63,856 nucleotides of DNA from Sulfurovum sp. (GTDB taxonomy: Bacteria > Campylobacterota > Campylobacteria > Campylobacterales > Sulfurovaceae), in the NCBI GenBank assembly GCA_027019175.1, contig JALUXB010000006.1, positions 1 through 63,856 on the forward strand, given 5' to 3'. Shown in pieces: positions 63,741-63,856 of this stretch. Each line of letters begins with the position of its first letter. Position 1 is the stretch's first letter. Below the pieces are notes generated by a model that worked only from the letters and a program-made list of their open reading frames with translations, searched no databases and was not told the DNA's origin. Both the position numbers and the translations under genes were made by a program.

Positions 63741-63856
63741 GGGGGTGACTTGGTTTCGACTGGAGCAGTCGGGGCTATGTGCATGTCGGACTGGGCAATT
63801 CCGTTACGCGGCCCAACGCGCATAAACGCAAACAACACAGATTATCGTCCAGCTTA
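63741..63856 (+). ncRNA. ssrA: tmRNA, 5' part
   Basis: The block GGGGGTGACTTGGTTTCGAC is the standard 5' end of bacterial tmRNA (tRNA-like acceptor and D-arm). The tag reading frame resumes at GCA (63828): Ala-Asn-Asn-Thr-Asp-Tyr-Arg-Pro-Ala-..., typical of epsilonproteobacterial tags (ANNT...). The gene runs past the right edge of the window. It rescues stalled ribosomes. Confidence 0.93.

Noticed and set aside
1-63856. tRNA and rRNA genes
   Set aside because: None of the usual motifs (GGTTCGAATCC-type T arms with CCA ends) was seen in gaps, apart from the tmRNA; a covariance search would settle it.

Overview
The window looks like chromosomal DNA of a free-living sulfur-oxidising member of Campylobacterota (Epsilonproteobacteria), most like Sulfurovum or Sulfurimonas. 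That placement is inference. It rests on the gene cluster ndk - DUF177 - rpmF - plsX - fabH, an ArsS-type histidine kinase, a stand-alone GTP cyclohydrolase II, the DnaX-type C-terminus at the left edge and the tmRNA at the right edge. Most of the sequence is densely packed housekeeping DNA with 1-4 bp gene overlaps. No rRNA, tRNA, prophage or CRISPR array was seen.

Layout. (1) 1-626: 3' end of dnaX. (2) 676-7696, minus strand: an accessory cassette encoding a membrane CHASE2 sensor, a small secreted protein, a TerB-like protein, an IS3 transposase relic, a secreted TPR-CHAT protease-like protein and a class 3 lipase. (3) 7753-24393, minus strand: ymdB, fabH, plsX, rpmF, DUF177, ndk, ferredoxin, metK, dxs, hisC, pheA, lysA, an LptF/G-type permease, pth, rplY, pilT, tal and aat. 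(4) 24604-29788: clpA-clpS, then bioD, pyrB and pabB on the plus strand. (5) 29794-38342, minus strand: small conserved genes, a rhomboid protease, rsmG, and then an unusual surface or peptide locus. That locus holds a PqqD-like protein, a DsbC-like oxidoreductase, a lipoprotein, a thrombospondin-3-repeat protein, a 57-residue twin-arginine-signal peptide preceded by a GEMM-type (cyclic di-GMP-I-like) riboswitch, and an HPr-kinase-like protein. (6) 38488-46000: ribA, hemB, a Phd/RelE-type toxin-antitoxin insertion flanked by 45-bp direct repeats, an amidase, argF, hemN and an Fe-S oxidoreductase, all separated by a family of hairpin repeats. (7) 45820-52393: the ArsRS-like two-component pair, an AI-2E-type permease, ruvB, panB, trpA and lgt. 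(8) 52493-58379: a two-gene ATP-dependent activase / 2-hydroxyacyl-CoA-dehydratase-like system with a hairpin over its start codon, then a diguanylate cyclase. (9) 58376-63546: cmoM-like methyltransferase, modCBA, an outer-membrane porin and modE with its own operator. (10) 63741-end: 5' part of tmRNA.

The two best candidates for an undescribed system are the riboswitch-controlled Tat-peptide / HprK-like / PqqD-like locus (32649-38342) and the CHASE2 / CHAT-TPR / lipase cassette (676-7696). Other signals that ordinary annotation would miss are three genes with a TATAAT box exactly 6 nt before ATG (probable leaderless mRNAs), an apparent AUU start codon on the response regulator, a set of heptanucleotide tandem arrays at gene edges, and hairpin repeats whose stems covary.
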